Shown: positions 51,362 to 61,004 of the stretch, one piece after another
Position numbering within the stretch: position 1 is the first letter of the stretch
Layout: each line of letters starts with the position of its first letter
Notes under the pieces: model-generated
What the model was told of the DNA's origin: nothing
Database searches by the model: none
Seen by the model: only the letters and a program-made list of their open reading frames with translations
Position numbers and translations under genes: made by a program
Assembly (NCBI GenBank): GCA_023423695.1
Contig: JAFAFA010000004.1
Coordinates: 1-64,000, forward strand
Length of the DNA: 64,000 nt
DNA from: Pseudomonadota bacterium
GTDB taxonomy: Bacteria > Pseudomonadota > Alphaproteobacteria > Azospirillales > Azospirillaceae
Direction of reading: 5' to 3'

Positions 51362-54300
51362 TCAGGCCGGAGGCGTGGTCGTGTTGGGCGGGGCCAGACG
51401 GCGCGCCGGTTCCTCGACCAAGGCCTTGAAATGGCCGTGGGCGCGGGCGGCGACGGCACGGATTCTGCGGTCCAGTTCTGGGAAGTCAACAGCGCCCGGC
51501 TCAAGCTCGTCCGGAAAGGCGGCGCGGACCAGCCCGGCCAGCAGGCTGGGCGACACCTGGTTGGGGTCCAGCACCCCGGCGGTGGTCAGCCGCAGGAAGC
51601 CCTGCACCCGCCGCCAGACCCGCAGCGTGGATTCCAGATCCTCCGCCACCTCCGCATCCAGGGCACCGGTCCGGGCGGCGCATTGCAGCGCCTTGGCGGT
51701 GCCGATGTGCAGGATGTCCGGCCGCTCATGACCGAAACGCAGTTGCAGGTATTGGGCGATGAACTCGATATCGATCAGGCCGCCGCGGGCGTATTTGACG
51801 TTCCAGACGTTGGTCGTCCCGAACTCCTTCTCGATTCGCCGCCGCATGTCGGCGACGTCCCACAGCAGCCGGCCGGCATCGCGCGGTGCCGTCAGCACCG
51901 AGCGGATGGCGGTGCAAACCCGGTCGGCCAGAGCGGGATCGCCGCCGATCACCCGGGCGCGGGTCAGGGCCATATGCTCCCAGGTCCAGGCGTCGGTCGT
52001 CTGATATTTCAGGAAGGCGTCCAGCGAGGTGGCGAGCGGCCCGGCATTGCCGGACGGGCGCAGCCGCATGTCCACCTCGTAGAGCCGGCCATCGCCCATC
52101 GGCGCGGTGATGGCGTTGGTCAGGCGCTGCGTCAGCTTGATGTAATACTCGTTGGGCGACAGCGGCTTGGCGCCGTCGGAGAGGCGCGGTCCCCCGCCGC
52201 CCACTCGGCCGGGCGCCACGTCGTAGATGACGATCAGGTCGATGTCCGACGTGATGGTCAGCTGCCGGCTGCCCAGCTTGCCCATCGCCACCACCACCCA
52301 GGCGCCGCCGGGAATGCGGCCATGGCGCTGGGCGAACTCCTCCTCCACCCGGCGGGCGAGGTCGGGGACGACGATGTCGGCCAGATCGGCCAGGAAGACG
52401 CCGCAGCGGTCGCCGTCGGTGATGCCGCGCAGGATATGCACCCCGGCGCGGAAGCGCTGGTCGTTGGTCCAGCGCCGGGCGAGGGTCAGCGCGTCCTCGA
52501 AATCGCGGGCCACGGCCATGGCGCGGGCATGGTCGTCGGCCAGCCCGTCCTCCTTGCCCGGCAGCTCATCGAAGAAGTCCGGCGACAGCACGGCGTCCAG
52601 CAGCGACGGGTTGCGCGACAGCGTCTTCGCCATCTGCGGCGCGATGCCCATGATCTCCGCCACCAGTTCCAGCAGCCAGGGATTGGCGACGAACAGGGAG
52701 AACAGCCCGACGCCGGCCGGCAGCTTGCCGAGGAAATCGTCGAAGTTCATCAGCGCCGCATCGGGCGCCGGGGTCTTGGCCAGCGCGCTCAGCAGGGCCG
52801 GGGTCAGCTCGGTCAGCAGTTCGCGCGCCCGGCCGGAGCGGGTCGCGCGGTAGCGGCCGCGGTGCCAGGCCGACACCACGTTGATGACGCGGGCGGCGTC
52901 GGCGAAGCCCATGCCGCTCAGCGTCTCCATCGTGCCCGGATCGGGATCGGTGCCGGTGAAGACGAGGTTGCCGGGACCGGAGAGCGACGGCGCCTCCTCG
53001 AACAGTTCGGCATAGCGGTCCTCGACCTGCCCCAGCGTCGCCAGCAGCTCCGCCCGGAAGGCGTCGGGGTCGTCGTAGCCGAGGAATGTCGCCAGATGCG
53101 CCACCCCGGCATCGTCGGCGGGAATACGGTGGGTCTGCTGGTCGTCGATCATCTGGATGCGATGTTCGACACGGCGCAGGAAATGATAGGCCCCCGCAAG
53201 CTCCTCCACCGTCTGGGGCGGCACGCGCCCGACGTCGCGCAGCGCCTCGTTCGCCAACAGCGTCGGAGCGATGCGCACGCGCGGGTCGCGGCCGCCGAAG
53301 ATCAGCTGCTGGGTCTGGGCGAAGAACTCGATCTCGCGGATGCCGCCGCGGCCGACCTTGATGTCGTGGCCGTTGACCGTCACCTCGCGGTGGCCCTTGT
53401 GGGCGTTGATCTGGCGCTTGATCGAATGGATGTCCTGGATGGCGGCGAAATCCAGGTTGCGCCGCCAGACGAAGGGCTCCAGGAAGCGGATGAAGGACGC
53501 CCCCGCCTCCGGATCGCCGGCGATGGGACGGGCCTTGATCATCGCCGCGCGTTCCCAGTTCTGGCCGACGCTGCCGTAATAAATTTCGGCCGCCGACACG
53601 GAAACCGCCAGCGGCGTGGCGCCGGGGTCCGGCCTAAGCCGAAGGTCGGTTCGGAAGACGTAGCCGTCCTTGGTGCGTTCATCCATAATGCGGACAAGAT
53701 CGCGTGCGAGCCTGATGAAGGTTCGCGCGAGGTTGTCCGGCTGGGGCGTCTGCACAACAGCGTCGTCGTACAGGACGATCAGGTCGATGTCGCTGGAATA
53801 GTTGAGTTCGCGCCCGCCAAGCTTGCCCATGCCCAACACGATCAGACCTGAGCCGATCCACGGTCGCTGCGGATCCGGCAGCGTCAGCGTCCCTGCCTCC
53901 GCGGCACGGCGCAGCAGGAAATTCGCGGCCAGCTGCACCCCCGTCTCCGCCAGCTCCGACAGGGCGCCGGTGACGCGGAACAGCGGCCACGCCCCGGCGA
54001 TGTCGGCCAGCGCGATCAGCAGGGCCGCCCGCCGCTTCGCCACCCGCAGCCCGGCCATCAGCCGGTCCATCGATTTCTCCCCGTCATGCTCGGCATGGAG
54101 GGCGGCGATCAGCCCGGCGAAGCTGGCGTCGAACCCGTCCTCCATCACCCGCCGGACGAAGGGCATCTCCCGCGTCAGGATGTGGCCCAGATACGGGCTG
54201 TTGCCGCACACCGCATCGATCAGCGCGCGGCCGGGCTCCGAATCGGCGAAGGACTCCGCCCAGCCCCGCGTCTCCGGATCCGCCGCGGCGGCCTGCTGGC

Positions 54301-54382
54301 GCCAGCGCTCCATCCCCAGCGCCGCCTGCGCGGCGTCGAAGGGCTTCGGCAAGGGGGCGGGGAAAGGAATGAGGCTGGACAT
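51362..54382 (-). CDS. glnE: Bifunctional glutamine-synthetase adenylyltransferase/deadenylyltransferase
   Basis: GlnE adds AMP to glutamine synthetase or removes it, under control of PII. The 1006 residues contain two nucleotidyltransferase domains: GGRELNYSSDIDLIVLYDD near 178 and GSRQLTITSDIDLIVIYD near 700. These give the N-terminal removase and C-terminal transferase activities. PII-linked regulation is central to nitrogen control in diazotrophs such as Azospirillum. It is divergent from the AsmA-like gene. Confidence 0.97.
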   Translation of the reverse strand: MSSLIPFPAPLPKPFDAAQAALGMERWRQQAAAADPETRGWAESFADSEPGRALIDAVCGNSPYLGHILTREMPFVRRVMEDGFDASFAGLIAALHAEHDGEKSMDRLMAGLRVAKRRAALLIALADIAGAWPLFRVTGALSELAETGVQLAANFLLRRAAEAGTLTLPDPQRPWIGSGLIVLGMGKLGGRELNYSSDIDLIVLYDDAVVQTPQPDNLARTFIRLARDLVRIMDERTKDGYVFRTDLRLRPDPGATPLAVSVSAAEIYYGSVGQNWERAAMIKARPIAGDPEAGASFIRFLEPFVWRRNLDFAAIQDIHSIKRQINAHKGHREVTVNGHDIKVGRGGIREIEFFAQTQQLIFGGRDPRVRIAPTLLANEALRDVGRVPPQTVEELAGAYHFLRRVEHRIQMIDDQQTHRIPADDAGVAHLATFLGYDDPDAFRAELLATLGQVEDRYAELFEEAPSLSGPGNLVFTGTDPDPGTMETLSGMGFADAARVINVVSAWHRGRYRATRSGRARELLTELTPALLSALAKTPAPDAALMNFDDFLGKLPAGVGLFSLFVANPWLLELVAEIMGIAPQMAKTLSRNPSLLDAVLSPDFFDELPGKEDGLADDHARAMAVARDFEDALTLARRWTNDQRFRAGVHILRGITDGDRCGVFLADLADIVVPDLARRVEEEFAQRHGRIPGGAWVVVAMGKLGSRQLTITSDIDLIVIYDVAPGRVGGGGPRLSDGAKPLSPNEYYIKLTQRLTNAITAPMGDGRLYEVDMRLRPSGNAGPLATSLDAFLKYQTTDAWTWEHMALTRARVIGGDPALADRVCTAIRSVLTAPRDAGRLLWDVADMRRRIEKEFGTTNVWNVKYARGGLIDIEFIAQYLQLRFGHERPDILHIGTAKALQCAARTGALDAEVAEDLESTLRVWRRVQGFLRLTTAGVLDPNQVSPSLLAGLVRAAFPDELEPGAVDFPELDRRIRAVAARAHGHFKALVEEPARRLAPPNTTTPPA

Positions 54383-54487
54383 GGGAACGGTCTTTCCTGC
54401 TCAAAACATGTGCAGAAAGCTGCACGCGTCGGGAGAGAACGTCAATCGGGCCGATTCGCGCGCCCTCTCCTCCCTTTATGGTGCCCG

Positions 54488-57400
54488 ATGATCCAGCGCA
54501 CCGCGAAGATTCTCGGCCTGACGCTGACCGGGATCGGGGCCGTGGCGCTGGCGGCGGGCGGGCTGTTCGCCTGGCGGCTGTCGCAGGGGCCGATCGCGCT
54601 CGACCCGCTGATCCCCTATGTCGAGGAGGCGCTGGGCGACCGTGACGGCCGCTTCCGCATCGATGTCGGCGAGTTGGTTCTGTCGCTGGAGGATGAGGAC
54701 ACGCTGGAAGGCAGCGGCGGGCGGCGTCTCGACCTGCGCGCCCGGCGGGTGCAGGCGCTGAACGCCGAGGGGGCGGAACTGGCGGCGGTGCCGGAGATGG
54801 GGATCGGCTTCTCCATCGCGGCGCTGCTGCGCGGCACGCTCTCGCCGACGCGCCTCGATCTGGTCCGGCCGCGCCTGAGCGTGCTGCGGCGGGCGGATGG
54901 CAGCCTCGCCTTCGACGTGCGGTCCGACACGGAATCGGTGCAGAAGCGCGAAGGTGACGGCCCCGACCTGCTGGAGGAGGCGCTGGACAGCCTGCGCCGT
55001 CCGCCCGACATCGACCGGCCGCTGGGGCTGCTGCGCCGGCTGTCGGTGGTGGGGGCCGACCTGCGGATCGAGAACCGCATGCTGGATCTCTCCTGGCACG
55101 CGACCCGCGCGGACATGATCCTGACCCGCGACGACCATGGCGCCCAGGGCCGCGCCCGCCTGACCCTCGATCTCGGTACGCAAGACCAGGGAGATGCGAA
55201 CCGCCGCCCGGTGACCGTCGCCGCTTCCGGCCACTACAACATCGCCGACTCCACCACCGACCTGACCCTGTCCGTCGAGGGCCTGGAACCGGCGGCGCTG
55301 GCGGAGGTCGGGCCGGCGCTGAAGCCGCTGTCCACGGTGAAGCTGCCGCTGTCGGGCACGGTCACGGGAAAGCTCGATTCCCGGTTCGAGCCGTCGACGC
55401 TCGACCTGAATCTGCGCGGCGGCGCCGGCACCGTCGCCCTACCCACCCTACGGCCGGAACCGCTCGCCGTGCAGAGCGTGGCCTTGCGCGGCAGCCTGGA
55501 CGTTCCCGGACGGCGGCTGCGCGTGGACGACCTGTCGCTGCAGGCGAAGTCTGCGGACGGCGGTGAACCGCTGGCGCTGAACGGACGGGGCGAGCTGACG
55601 GAGAATGACCGGGGCCGCGACCTCCAGGCGTCGCTGTCGCTGACCGCCGGCGGCCAGACGGGCGGGCTTGAGCTGTCCGGGCAGCAGGGTCCCGGCAAGG
55701 AGGGACGCGCGGCGGCGCGCCTGACCGGCATCACCCCTGCGGCGCTCGCCGGCATCGCCCCGATGCTGGAGCCGCTGAAGGCCGCCGCCCTGCCGCTGTC
55801 CGGCACGGTGGAAATCGCCTTCGACCCGTCACTGCAGCCGACCTCCGGCAAGGCCGACCTCACCGCCGGCCGTGGGCATCTTCACCGCGCGGATCTGTTC
55901 GAAGGGCCGGTGCCCGTCGAATCGGCCCGGCTGCGCCTGCATGGCGACCGCGACCGCGTCGAGCTGGAAGGGCTGTCGGCGGTACTGGGCGAGCCCGGCA
56001 AGGCGCAGCCACGGGTGGAGGCCAGCGGCACCGCCCTGCGCCAGGGCGACCGCATGGCGGTGGAGGCGCAGGCGAGCGCGCGCGGCATGGCGCTGGACGA
56101 GCTGCGCCGCTACTGGCCGAAGATCGCCGGCCCCAACGCGCGGCAATGGGTGACCACCAACCTGTCCCACGGCACGGTGACGGAGGCGCGTGCCGAGGTG
56201 GCGCTGTCGCTGCCGCTCGACCGCACGGCCAAGCCGGAGATGACGCACTTCCTGGCGACCATGGCCGGAGAGGACATCAGCGTCCGCTATTTCCACGACC
56301 TGACGCCGGTGACCGGCGCCGGGGTGGAGGCGACCACCGACGGCAAGACCTTCACTGTCAACACCAAGGGCGGCCGCATCGCCGATCCGAAATCGGGCGA
56401 CATCGAGATCGGCGACGGCAAGGTGGTGATCGGCGGGCTGGACACCGGCCATGAGACGATGGACATCCGCATCCCGGTCCAGGGGCCGGTGCGCTCAATC
56501 CTGACCCTGCTCGACATGCCGCCGCTGGGCTATCCCACCAAGCTGGAGATGGACCCGAAGCGCACCCAGGGCACGGCGGAGGCGCAGCTTCACTTCTCCT
56601 TCCCGCTGCTGGTCGACCTGAAGGTGGAGCAGCTGGACCTGGAGGTGGCCGGCAAGCTGCACAAGGTGGCGGTGGAGAAGGTGGCGGCCGGGATGAACGC
56701 CACCGAGGGCGAACTGTCGCTGGCGCTCGATCTCAAGGCCATGCAGATCAAGGGCGCCACCAAGCTGGACGGCATCCCCGTCAGCGTCGACTGGAACGAA
56801 TCCTTCGACAGCGCGGCCAAGGGTCCGCGCACCCGCATCGCGGTGAAGGGCGACGCCACCGCCGACGACCTGCGCGCCCACGGCATCGACCTGGAGGACC
56901 GGGTGCAGGGCCCCTTCGGCGCCGACATCCTGTTCACGGTGGACCGCCGCCACAAGCTGGCGCTGACGGCGAACCTGAACCTGGAGAAGACCCGGCTGTC
57001 CATCGAGGAACTGGGCTGGGCCAAGCCGCCCGGAAAGCCCGGAACCGGCAAGCTGACGCTGGAGTTCGACAAGGACCGCCCGACCCGCATCAGCAACCTC
57101 ACCGTCGATGCCGGCGGGCTGAAGTCCGTCACCAATCTGGAGTTGGCCGACGGCGGCAAGCGGGTGGCGCGGGTCCTGACCCCCAGCTTCAAGCTGGGCC
57201 AGACCGACCTCCGCGCCGACCTGACCGTCCAGCCTCCGGCCAAGCCCGGCGGTCCGTCCGGCGGCTATGCCGGCACCATCACCGGCAGCAGCCTGGATGC
57301 CCGCGGCCTGACCGGCAAGACACCGTCCGGCGAGGGCGCCGTCACGCCCGATCCGCAGCGGGCGCGGAGCGGCGATGGACGCAAGACGCCGCTGGACGTC

Positions 57401-58204
57401 GCCATCAAGTTCGATTCGGTGGTGTTCGGCGAAGGGCGGCGGCTGCGACAGGTCGCCGGAACCATGCGGCGCGACACCGCGGCCTGGACCCTGCTGGACG
57501 TCACCGGGCGCAGCGAGGGCGGCGGCGTGTCGATGAAATGGCGGCCGGGGGCGCAGGGCGTCTACGATCTCGCCATCACCGCCGACGATCTGGGCTCCGC
57601 CCTGCAGGCGATGGATCTGAACGACCGCATGCGCGGCGGCCGGCTGACCCTGACCGGCCGGTCGGTGGAACCGCGGGCCGACGCCGCCATCGTCGGCAAG
57701 GCTGAAATCCGCGATTACACGCTGATCGACGTCCCCGCCCTGGCGCGCATCCTGAACGCCATCTCGCCGTCGGGGTTCGCCGAGCTGCTGGGCGGCGGCA
57801 AGGGCATCAATTTCGGCCGCATGTCGGCGGAGTTCCGCAAGGAGGGCCGCCTGCTGACCCTGAAGGACCTGCGCACCTCGGGCTCGGCGCTCGGCCTGAC
57901 GCTGGAGGGACAGGTCGACCTGGAGACAGAGACCGCCAACCTCCGCGGCACCATCGTTCCGGTCTATGGCCTGAACCGCCTGATCGGTCAGATCCCGCTG
58001 CTGGGCGACGTGCTGAGCGGCGGCGAGGGCCAGGGCATCTTCTCCGCCACCTGGCATGTCCAGGGGCCGCTGTCCGATCCCGACGTGTCGGTCAACCCGC
58101 TGGCGGTGCTGGCCCCCGGCTTCCTGCGCAACCTGTTCTTCCTCGGCGGCGACGGCACCCCGATGCCCGACACCAAGCCGCCGCCGGAGGCGCATACGCG
58201 GTGA
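54488..58204 (+). CDS. YhdP/AsmA-like envelope protein (DUF3971)
   Basis: The 1238-residue protein has one N-terminal membrane helix (ILGLTLTGIGAVALAAGGLFAW) and a very long, repetitive beta-rich periplasmic region. The C-terminal segment (TSGSALGLTLEGQVDLETETANLRGTIVPVYGLNRL) is the AsmA-like module. YhdP, TamB and related proteins are thought to bridge inner and outer membranes for phospholipid transport. No clear ribosome-binding site precedes the ATG at 54488. It ends four bases from the convergent tyrS. Confidence 0.9.
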   Translation: MIQRTAKILGLTLTGIGAVALAAGGLFAWRLSQGPIALDPLIPYVEEALGDRDGRFRIDVGELVLSLEDEDTLEGSGGRRLDLRARRVQALNAEGAELAAVPEMGIGFSIAALLRGTLSPTRLDLVRPRLSVLRRADGSLAFDVRSDTESVQKREGDGPDLLEEALDSLRRPPDIDRPLGLLRRLSVVGADLRIENRMLDLSWHATRADMILTRDDHGAQGRARLTLDLGTQDQGDANRRPVTVAASGHYNIADSTTDLTLSVEGLEPAALAEVGPALKPLSTVKLPLSGTVTGKLDSRFEPSTLDLNLRGGAGTVALPTLRPEPLAVQSVALRGSLDVPGRRLRVDDLSLQAKSADGGEPLALNGRGELTENDRGRDLQASLSLTAGGQTGGLELSGQQGPGKEGRAAARLTGITPAALAGIAPMLEPLKAAALPLSGTVEIAFDPSLQPTSGKADLTAGRGHLHRADLFEGPVPVESARLRLHGDRDRVELEGLSAVLGEPGKAQPRVEASGTALRQGDRMAVEAQASARGMALDELRRYWPKIAGPNARQWVTTNLSHGTVTEARAEVALSLPLDRTAKPEMTHFLATMAGEDISVRYFHDLTPVTGAGVEATTDGKTFTVNTKGGRIADPKSGDIEIGDGKVVIGGLDTGHETMDIRIPVQGPVRSILTLLDMPPLGYPTKLEMDPKRTQGTAEAQLHFSFPLLVDLKVEQLDLEVAGKLHKVAVEKVAAGMNATEGELSLALDLKAMQIKGATKLDGIPVSVDWNESFDSAAKGPRTRIAVKGDATADDLRAHGIDLEDRVQGPFGADILFTVDRRHKLALTANLNLEKTRLSIEELGWAKPPGKPGTGKLTLEFDKDRPTRISNLTVDAGGLKSVTNLELADGGKRVARVLTPSFKLGQTDLRADLTVQPPAKPGGPSGGYAGTITGSSLDARGLTGKTPSGEGAVTPDPQRARSGDGRKTPLDVAIKFDSVVFGEGRRLRQVAGTMRRDTAAWTLLDVTGRSEGGGVSMKWRPGAQGVYDLAITADDLGSALQAMDLNDRMRGGRLTLTGRSVEPRADAAIVGKAEIRDYTLIDVPALARILNAISPSGFAELLGGGKGINFGRMSAEFRKEGRLLTLKDLRTSGSALGLTLEGQVDLETETANLRGTIVPVYGLNRLIGQIPLLGDVLSGGEGQGIFSATWHVQGPLSDPDVSVNPLAVLAPGFLRNLFFLGGDGTPMPDTKPPPEAHTR

Positions 58205-58208
58205 GGGG

Positions 58209-59480
58209 TTAGACCCCCACCTTCACCAGCGCATGCCGCTTCTTGCCGGCGCTGAGCTTCACCACGCCGTCCGCGTTCAAGTCGGCCGTCGTCGCCTTCG
58301 CCGTCTCGTCGGCAATCGGCCCGTCATTCAGCTTGGCGCCGCCGCCCTTGATCAGCCGGCGCGCCTCGCCCTTCGACGCGGCCAGACCGGCGGACACCAG
58401 CAGGTCCACCACCGGCAGGCCGGCTTCCAGATCGGCGCGGGCGACCTCGATGCTGGGCAGGCCTTCGGCCGCGGCCCCTTCCTCGAACGCGCGGCGGGCC
58501 GTCTCGGCGGCCTCCAGCGCGGCTTCCTCGCCATGGGCGAGCTTCGTCACCTCGTTGGCGAGGATCTTCTTGGCCTCGTTGATCTCGGCGCCCTGCAGGT
58601 TTTCCAGCCGGGCGACCTCGTCCAGCGGCAGTTCGGTGTAGAGGCGCAGGAAGCGGCCGACGTCGGCATCCTCGGTGTTGCGCCAGTACTGCCAGAAATC
58701 GTAGCTGCTGAGCTTGTCGGCGGTCAGCCACACCGCACCGGCGGCGGTCTTGCCCATCTTGGCGCCCGACGAGGTGGTCAGCAGCGGCGTGGTCAGGCCG
58801 AACAGCTCCGCCCCATCGGTGCGGCGGCCGAGCTCGACGCCGTTGACGATGTTGCCCCACTGGTCCGACCCGCCCATCTGCAGGCTGCAGCCGTAGCGCC
58901 GCTTCAGCTCCACGAAGTCGTAGGCCTGGAGGATCATGTAGTTGAATTCGAGGAAGGTCAGCGGCTGCTCGCGGTCCAGCCGCAGCTTGACCGATTCGAA
59001 GGACAGCATGCGGTTGATGGTGAAATGGCGGCCGATGTCGCGCAGCAGCGGAATGTATTTCAGCTCGTCCAGCCAGTCGGCGTTGTTCGCCATCACCGCG
59101 TCGGTCGGGCCGTCCCCGAAGGTCAGGTAGCGGCCGAAGATGCGCTTGATGCCCGCCATGTTGTTGCCGATGACCTCGTCGGTCAGCAGCTGGCGCGCCT
59201 CGTCCTTGCCGGACGGATCGCCGATCTTGGTGGTGCCGCCGCCCATCAGGACGATCGGCTTGTGGCCGGTCTTCTGCAGCCAGCGCAGCATCATGATCGG
59301 CAGCAGGCTGCCGACATGCAGGCTGTCGGCGGTGCAGTCGAAGCCGATATAGGCGACGATCGGCCCCTTCTGCGCCCGCTCGTCCAGCGTGGCGAGATCG
59401 GTGCACTGGTGGATGAATCCACGCTCCTGCAGGGTGCGCAGAAACTCCGAGGCGGGGGCCGAGGAGGAGGTCGTCGTCAT
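58209..59480 (-). CDS. tyrS: Tyrosyl-tRNA synthetase
   Basis: This class I synthetase of 423 residues has the HIGH-like motif LHVGSLLP, GGSDQWGNIVNGVEL, and the KMSKS-like SGAKMGKTAAGAV. The C-terminus holds an S4 RNA-binding domain (LVSAGLAASKGEARRLIKGGGAKLND). Tyrosine-binding YMILQAYDF is present. It is divergent from the bacterioferritin genes across a 399-bp gap. Assignment is certain. Confidence 0.98.
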   Translation of the reverse strand: MTTTSSSAPASEFLRTLQERGFIHQCTDLATLDERAQKGPIVAYIGFDCTADSLHVGSLLPIMMLRWLQKTGHKPIVLMGGGTTKIGDPSGKDEARQLLTDEVIGNNMAGIKRIFGRYLTFGDGPTDAVMANNADWLDELKYIPLLRDIGRHFTINRMLSFESVKLRLDREQPLTFLEFNYMILQAYDFVELKRRYGCSLQMGGSDQWGNIVNGVELGRRTDGAELFGLTTPLLTTSSGAKMGKTAAGAVWLTADKLSSYDFWQYWRNTEDADVGRFLRLYTELPLDEVARLENLQGAEINEAKKILANEVTKLAHGEEAALEAAETARRAFEEGAAAEGLPSIEVARADLEAGLPVVDLLVSAGLAASKGEARRLIKGGGAKLNDGPIADETAKATTADLNADGVVKLSAGKKRHALVKVGV

Positions 59481-59879
59481 GGCCGCAATCCGGCTGTCGT
59501 TGCAAAGAAGGGCGAAGCAGGGTCGGGGAAATCCCGCGGTCTGTTAGCACGGAACGGCCCCTGCCTCAATGCGGCGACCCGATAGCGATGGCGGGAACCG
59601 GCAGCTGGGCCAACCTGTTCTCCCGCTCAAGCATCGCTGCGCCGCCGCAAGTCAAAAACCGCAACGAATGGCGGGGATTTCACCGGAATGCTCGCCAACC
59701 GCAATTGACATTGATTCGCAAAACATGGAACCGGCCATGACTGTATTTTGGGCACCCGGCATCCGCCCCAAATGATAGTGACTATCAACTACATCTTTGT
59801 TTCGAAAGGAGATTTTTATTGTTCGAGTCCTTCGGTTGTGCCAAGGTGCGACAAATCGTCTATTTCGGAGAATCCCACC
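59481..59879. other. 399-bp divergent intergenic region between tyrS and bfr
   Basis: The right half is AT-rich compared with the rest of the window. It contains the Fur-box-like palindrome listed at 59773-59787 and the bacterioferritin ribosome-binding site GGAG at 59867-59870. A TTGACA at 59705-59710 lacks a well-placed -10. No coding sequence is supported. Confidence 0.6.
59773..59787. promoter_or_regulatory. Fur-box-like 7-1-7 palindrome upstream of bacterioferritin genes
   Basis: TGATAGTGACTATCA is a perfect 7-1-7 inverted repeat and matches the classical Fur core TGATAATNATTATCA in all but two symmetric positions. It lies 93 bases before the first bacterioferritin start. Iron-dependent control of iron-storage genes by Fur-family proteins is established in proteobacteria; binding here is inference. 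Confidence 0.55.
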
Positions 59880-60362
59880 ATGCAAGGCGATCAAGGGGTC
59901 CTGGACCGTTTGAACAAGCTGCTCACCGGCGAGTTGAGCGCTGCCGACCAGTATCTGTCCCATGCGCGGTCGATGGAGGACATGGGCCTCAAGGCGCTGA
60001 GCGAGCGCATCTCGCACGAGCGGATGGAAGAGCTGGAGCATGCCGACAAGCTGATCCGCCGCATCCTGTTCCTGGAAGGCACGCCCGACGTCGCCAGCCG
60101 CGACCCGATTCACATCGGCAAGACCGTTCCGGACATGATGCGGAACGACCTGAACCTGGAATATGAGGTGGTGGCCGCCCTGAAGGAAGCCATCGCCTAT
60201 TGCGAGCAGGTGAAGGATTACGACACCCGCCGCATCCTGCTGGAACTGCTGGTCGACACCGAGGAAGACCACGCCCACTGGCTGGAGCAGCAGCTTCGCC
60301 TGATCGACATGCTCGGCCTGCAGAACTACCTGCAGTCGGCCATGGGCGGCTTCCCGAGCTGA
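59880..60362 (+). CDS. bfr: Bacterioferritin subunit with ferroxidase centre, lacking haem ligand
   Basis: The 160-residue four-helix protein keeps the ferroxidase ligands: Glu18, Glu51, His54, Glu94, and the E128xxH131 pair (E. coli 127/130). The haem-binding Met52 is Leu here (EELEHADK). It should therefore oxidise iron but not bind haem by itself. The start at 59880 follows GGAG by nine bases. The neighbouring gene encodes the complementary subunit, as in two-gene bacterioferritins of Magnetospirillum and others. Confidence 0.95.
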   Translation: MQGDQGVLDRLNKLLTGELSAADQYLSHARSMEDMGLKALSERISHERMEELEHADKLIRRILFLEGTPDVASRDPIHIGKTVPDMMRNDLNLEYEVVAALKEAIAYCEQVKDYDTRRILLELLVDTEEDHAHWLEQQLRLIDMLGLQNYLQSAMGGFPS

Positions 60363-60376
60363 GAGGGGGACGGACC

Positions 60377-60856
60377 ATGAAGGGCAACAGCGACGTCATC
60401 GCCCAGCTTCAGATCGTCCTCAAGGACCAGCTGACGCAGATCAACCAGTATTTCCTGCACGCCCGCATGCTGAAGAACTGGGGCGTCAGGGCCCTGGGCA
60501 AGTGGGAGTATCACGCCTCGATCGAGGTGATGAAGAGCGCGGACGAGATCATCGAACGCATCCTGTTCATCGAAGCGATCCCCAACCTCCAGGATCTCGG
60601 CAAGCTGCGCATCGGCGAGGACGTGCCGGAGATCCTGTCCAGCGACCTCGCCGCCGAGCGTGAGGCCCGCGACCGCATCGCCCACGCCATCGCCGTGTGC
60701 GAGGAGAAGGCCGATTACGTGTCGCGCGACGAGTTGTCCGAACTGCTGGAAGAGTCGGAAGAGCGCATCGACTATCTGGAAACCCAGCTGAGCCTGATCG
60801 ACGACATCGGCCTGCCCAACTACATCCAGTCGGCGATGGGCGAGTTCAAGGACTGA
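60377..60856 (+). CDS. bfr: Bacterioferritin subunit with haem ligand, lacking ferroxidase centre
   Basis: The 159-residue protein keeps Met52 (EVMKSADE) but has lost most ferroxidase ligands: Gln18, Val51, Ser54, Ser127 and Arg130 replace Glu18, Glu51, His54, Glu127 and His130; Glu94 remains. It probably forms a hetero-oligomeric shell with the upstream subunit and supplies the haem sites used to release iron. It follows 14 bp downstream with an AGGGGG ribosome-binding site. The transcript ends at repeat copy C. Confidence 0.95.
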   Translation: MKGNSDVIAQLQIVLKDQLTQINQYFLHARMLKNWGVRALGKWEYHASIEVMKSADEIIERILFIEAIPNLQDLGKLRIGEDVPEILSSDLAAEREARDRIAHAIAVCEEKADYVSRDELSELLEESEERIDYLETQLSLIDDIGLPNYIQSAMGEFKD

Positions 60857-60884
60857 GGTTGGGGGGCGAGCTTTGCGGCGTTAG

Positions 60885-60990
60885 ACCCCCACCTTAATCC
60901 TCCCCCGCTGGGCGGGGGAGGAGACTGGTACTTGTGCGGGAGAGTGGCGGCAGTCCCTCCCCCGCCCAGCGGGGGAGGCTAGGTGGGGGT
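60885..60990. repeat. Palindromic intergenic repeat, copy C
   Basis: Outer arms ACCCCCACCT (60885-60894) and AGGTGGGGGT (60981-60990) are perfect inverted repeats. Inner hairpins with arms CCTCCCCCGC and GCGGGGGAGG lie at 60899-60921 (loop TGG) and 60956-60978 (loop CCA). The spacer ends in GGCGGCAGT, as in copy B. It lies between convergent genes (bacterioferritin and the ParA-like gene). Confidence 0.88.
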
Positions 60991-61004
60991 TTAACTTTGC
61001 CCCC

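Noticed and set aside
50813..53851. A 1012-codon open frame on the plus strand opposite bcp and glnE
   Set aside because: glnE has two intact nucleotidyltransferase motifs on the minus strand; the plus frame is a shadow.
59705..59735. TTGACA as the -35 of a bacterioferritin promoter
   Set aside because: No acceptable -10 at 16-18 bases; the true promoter could not be placed.
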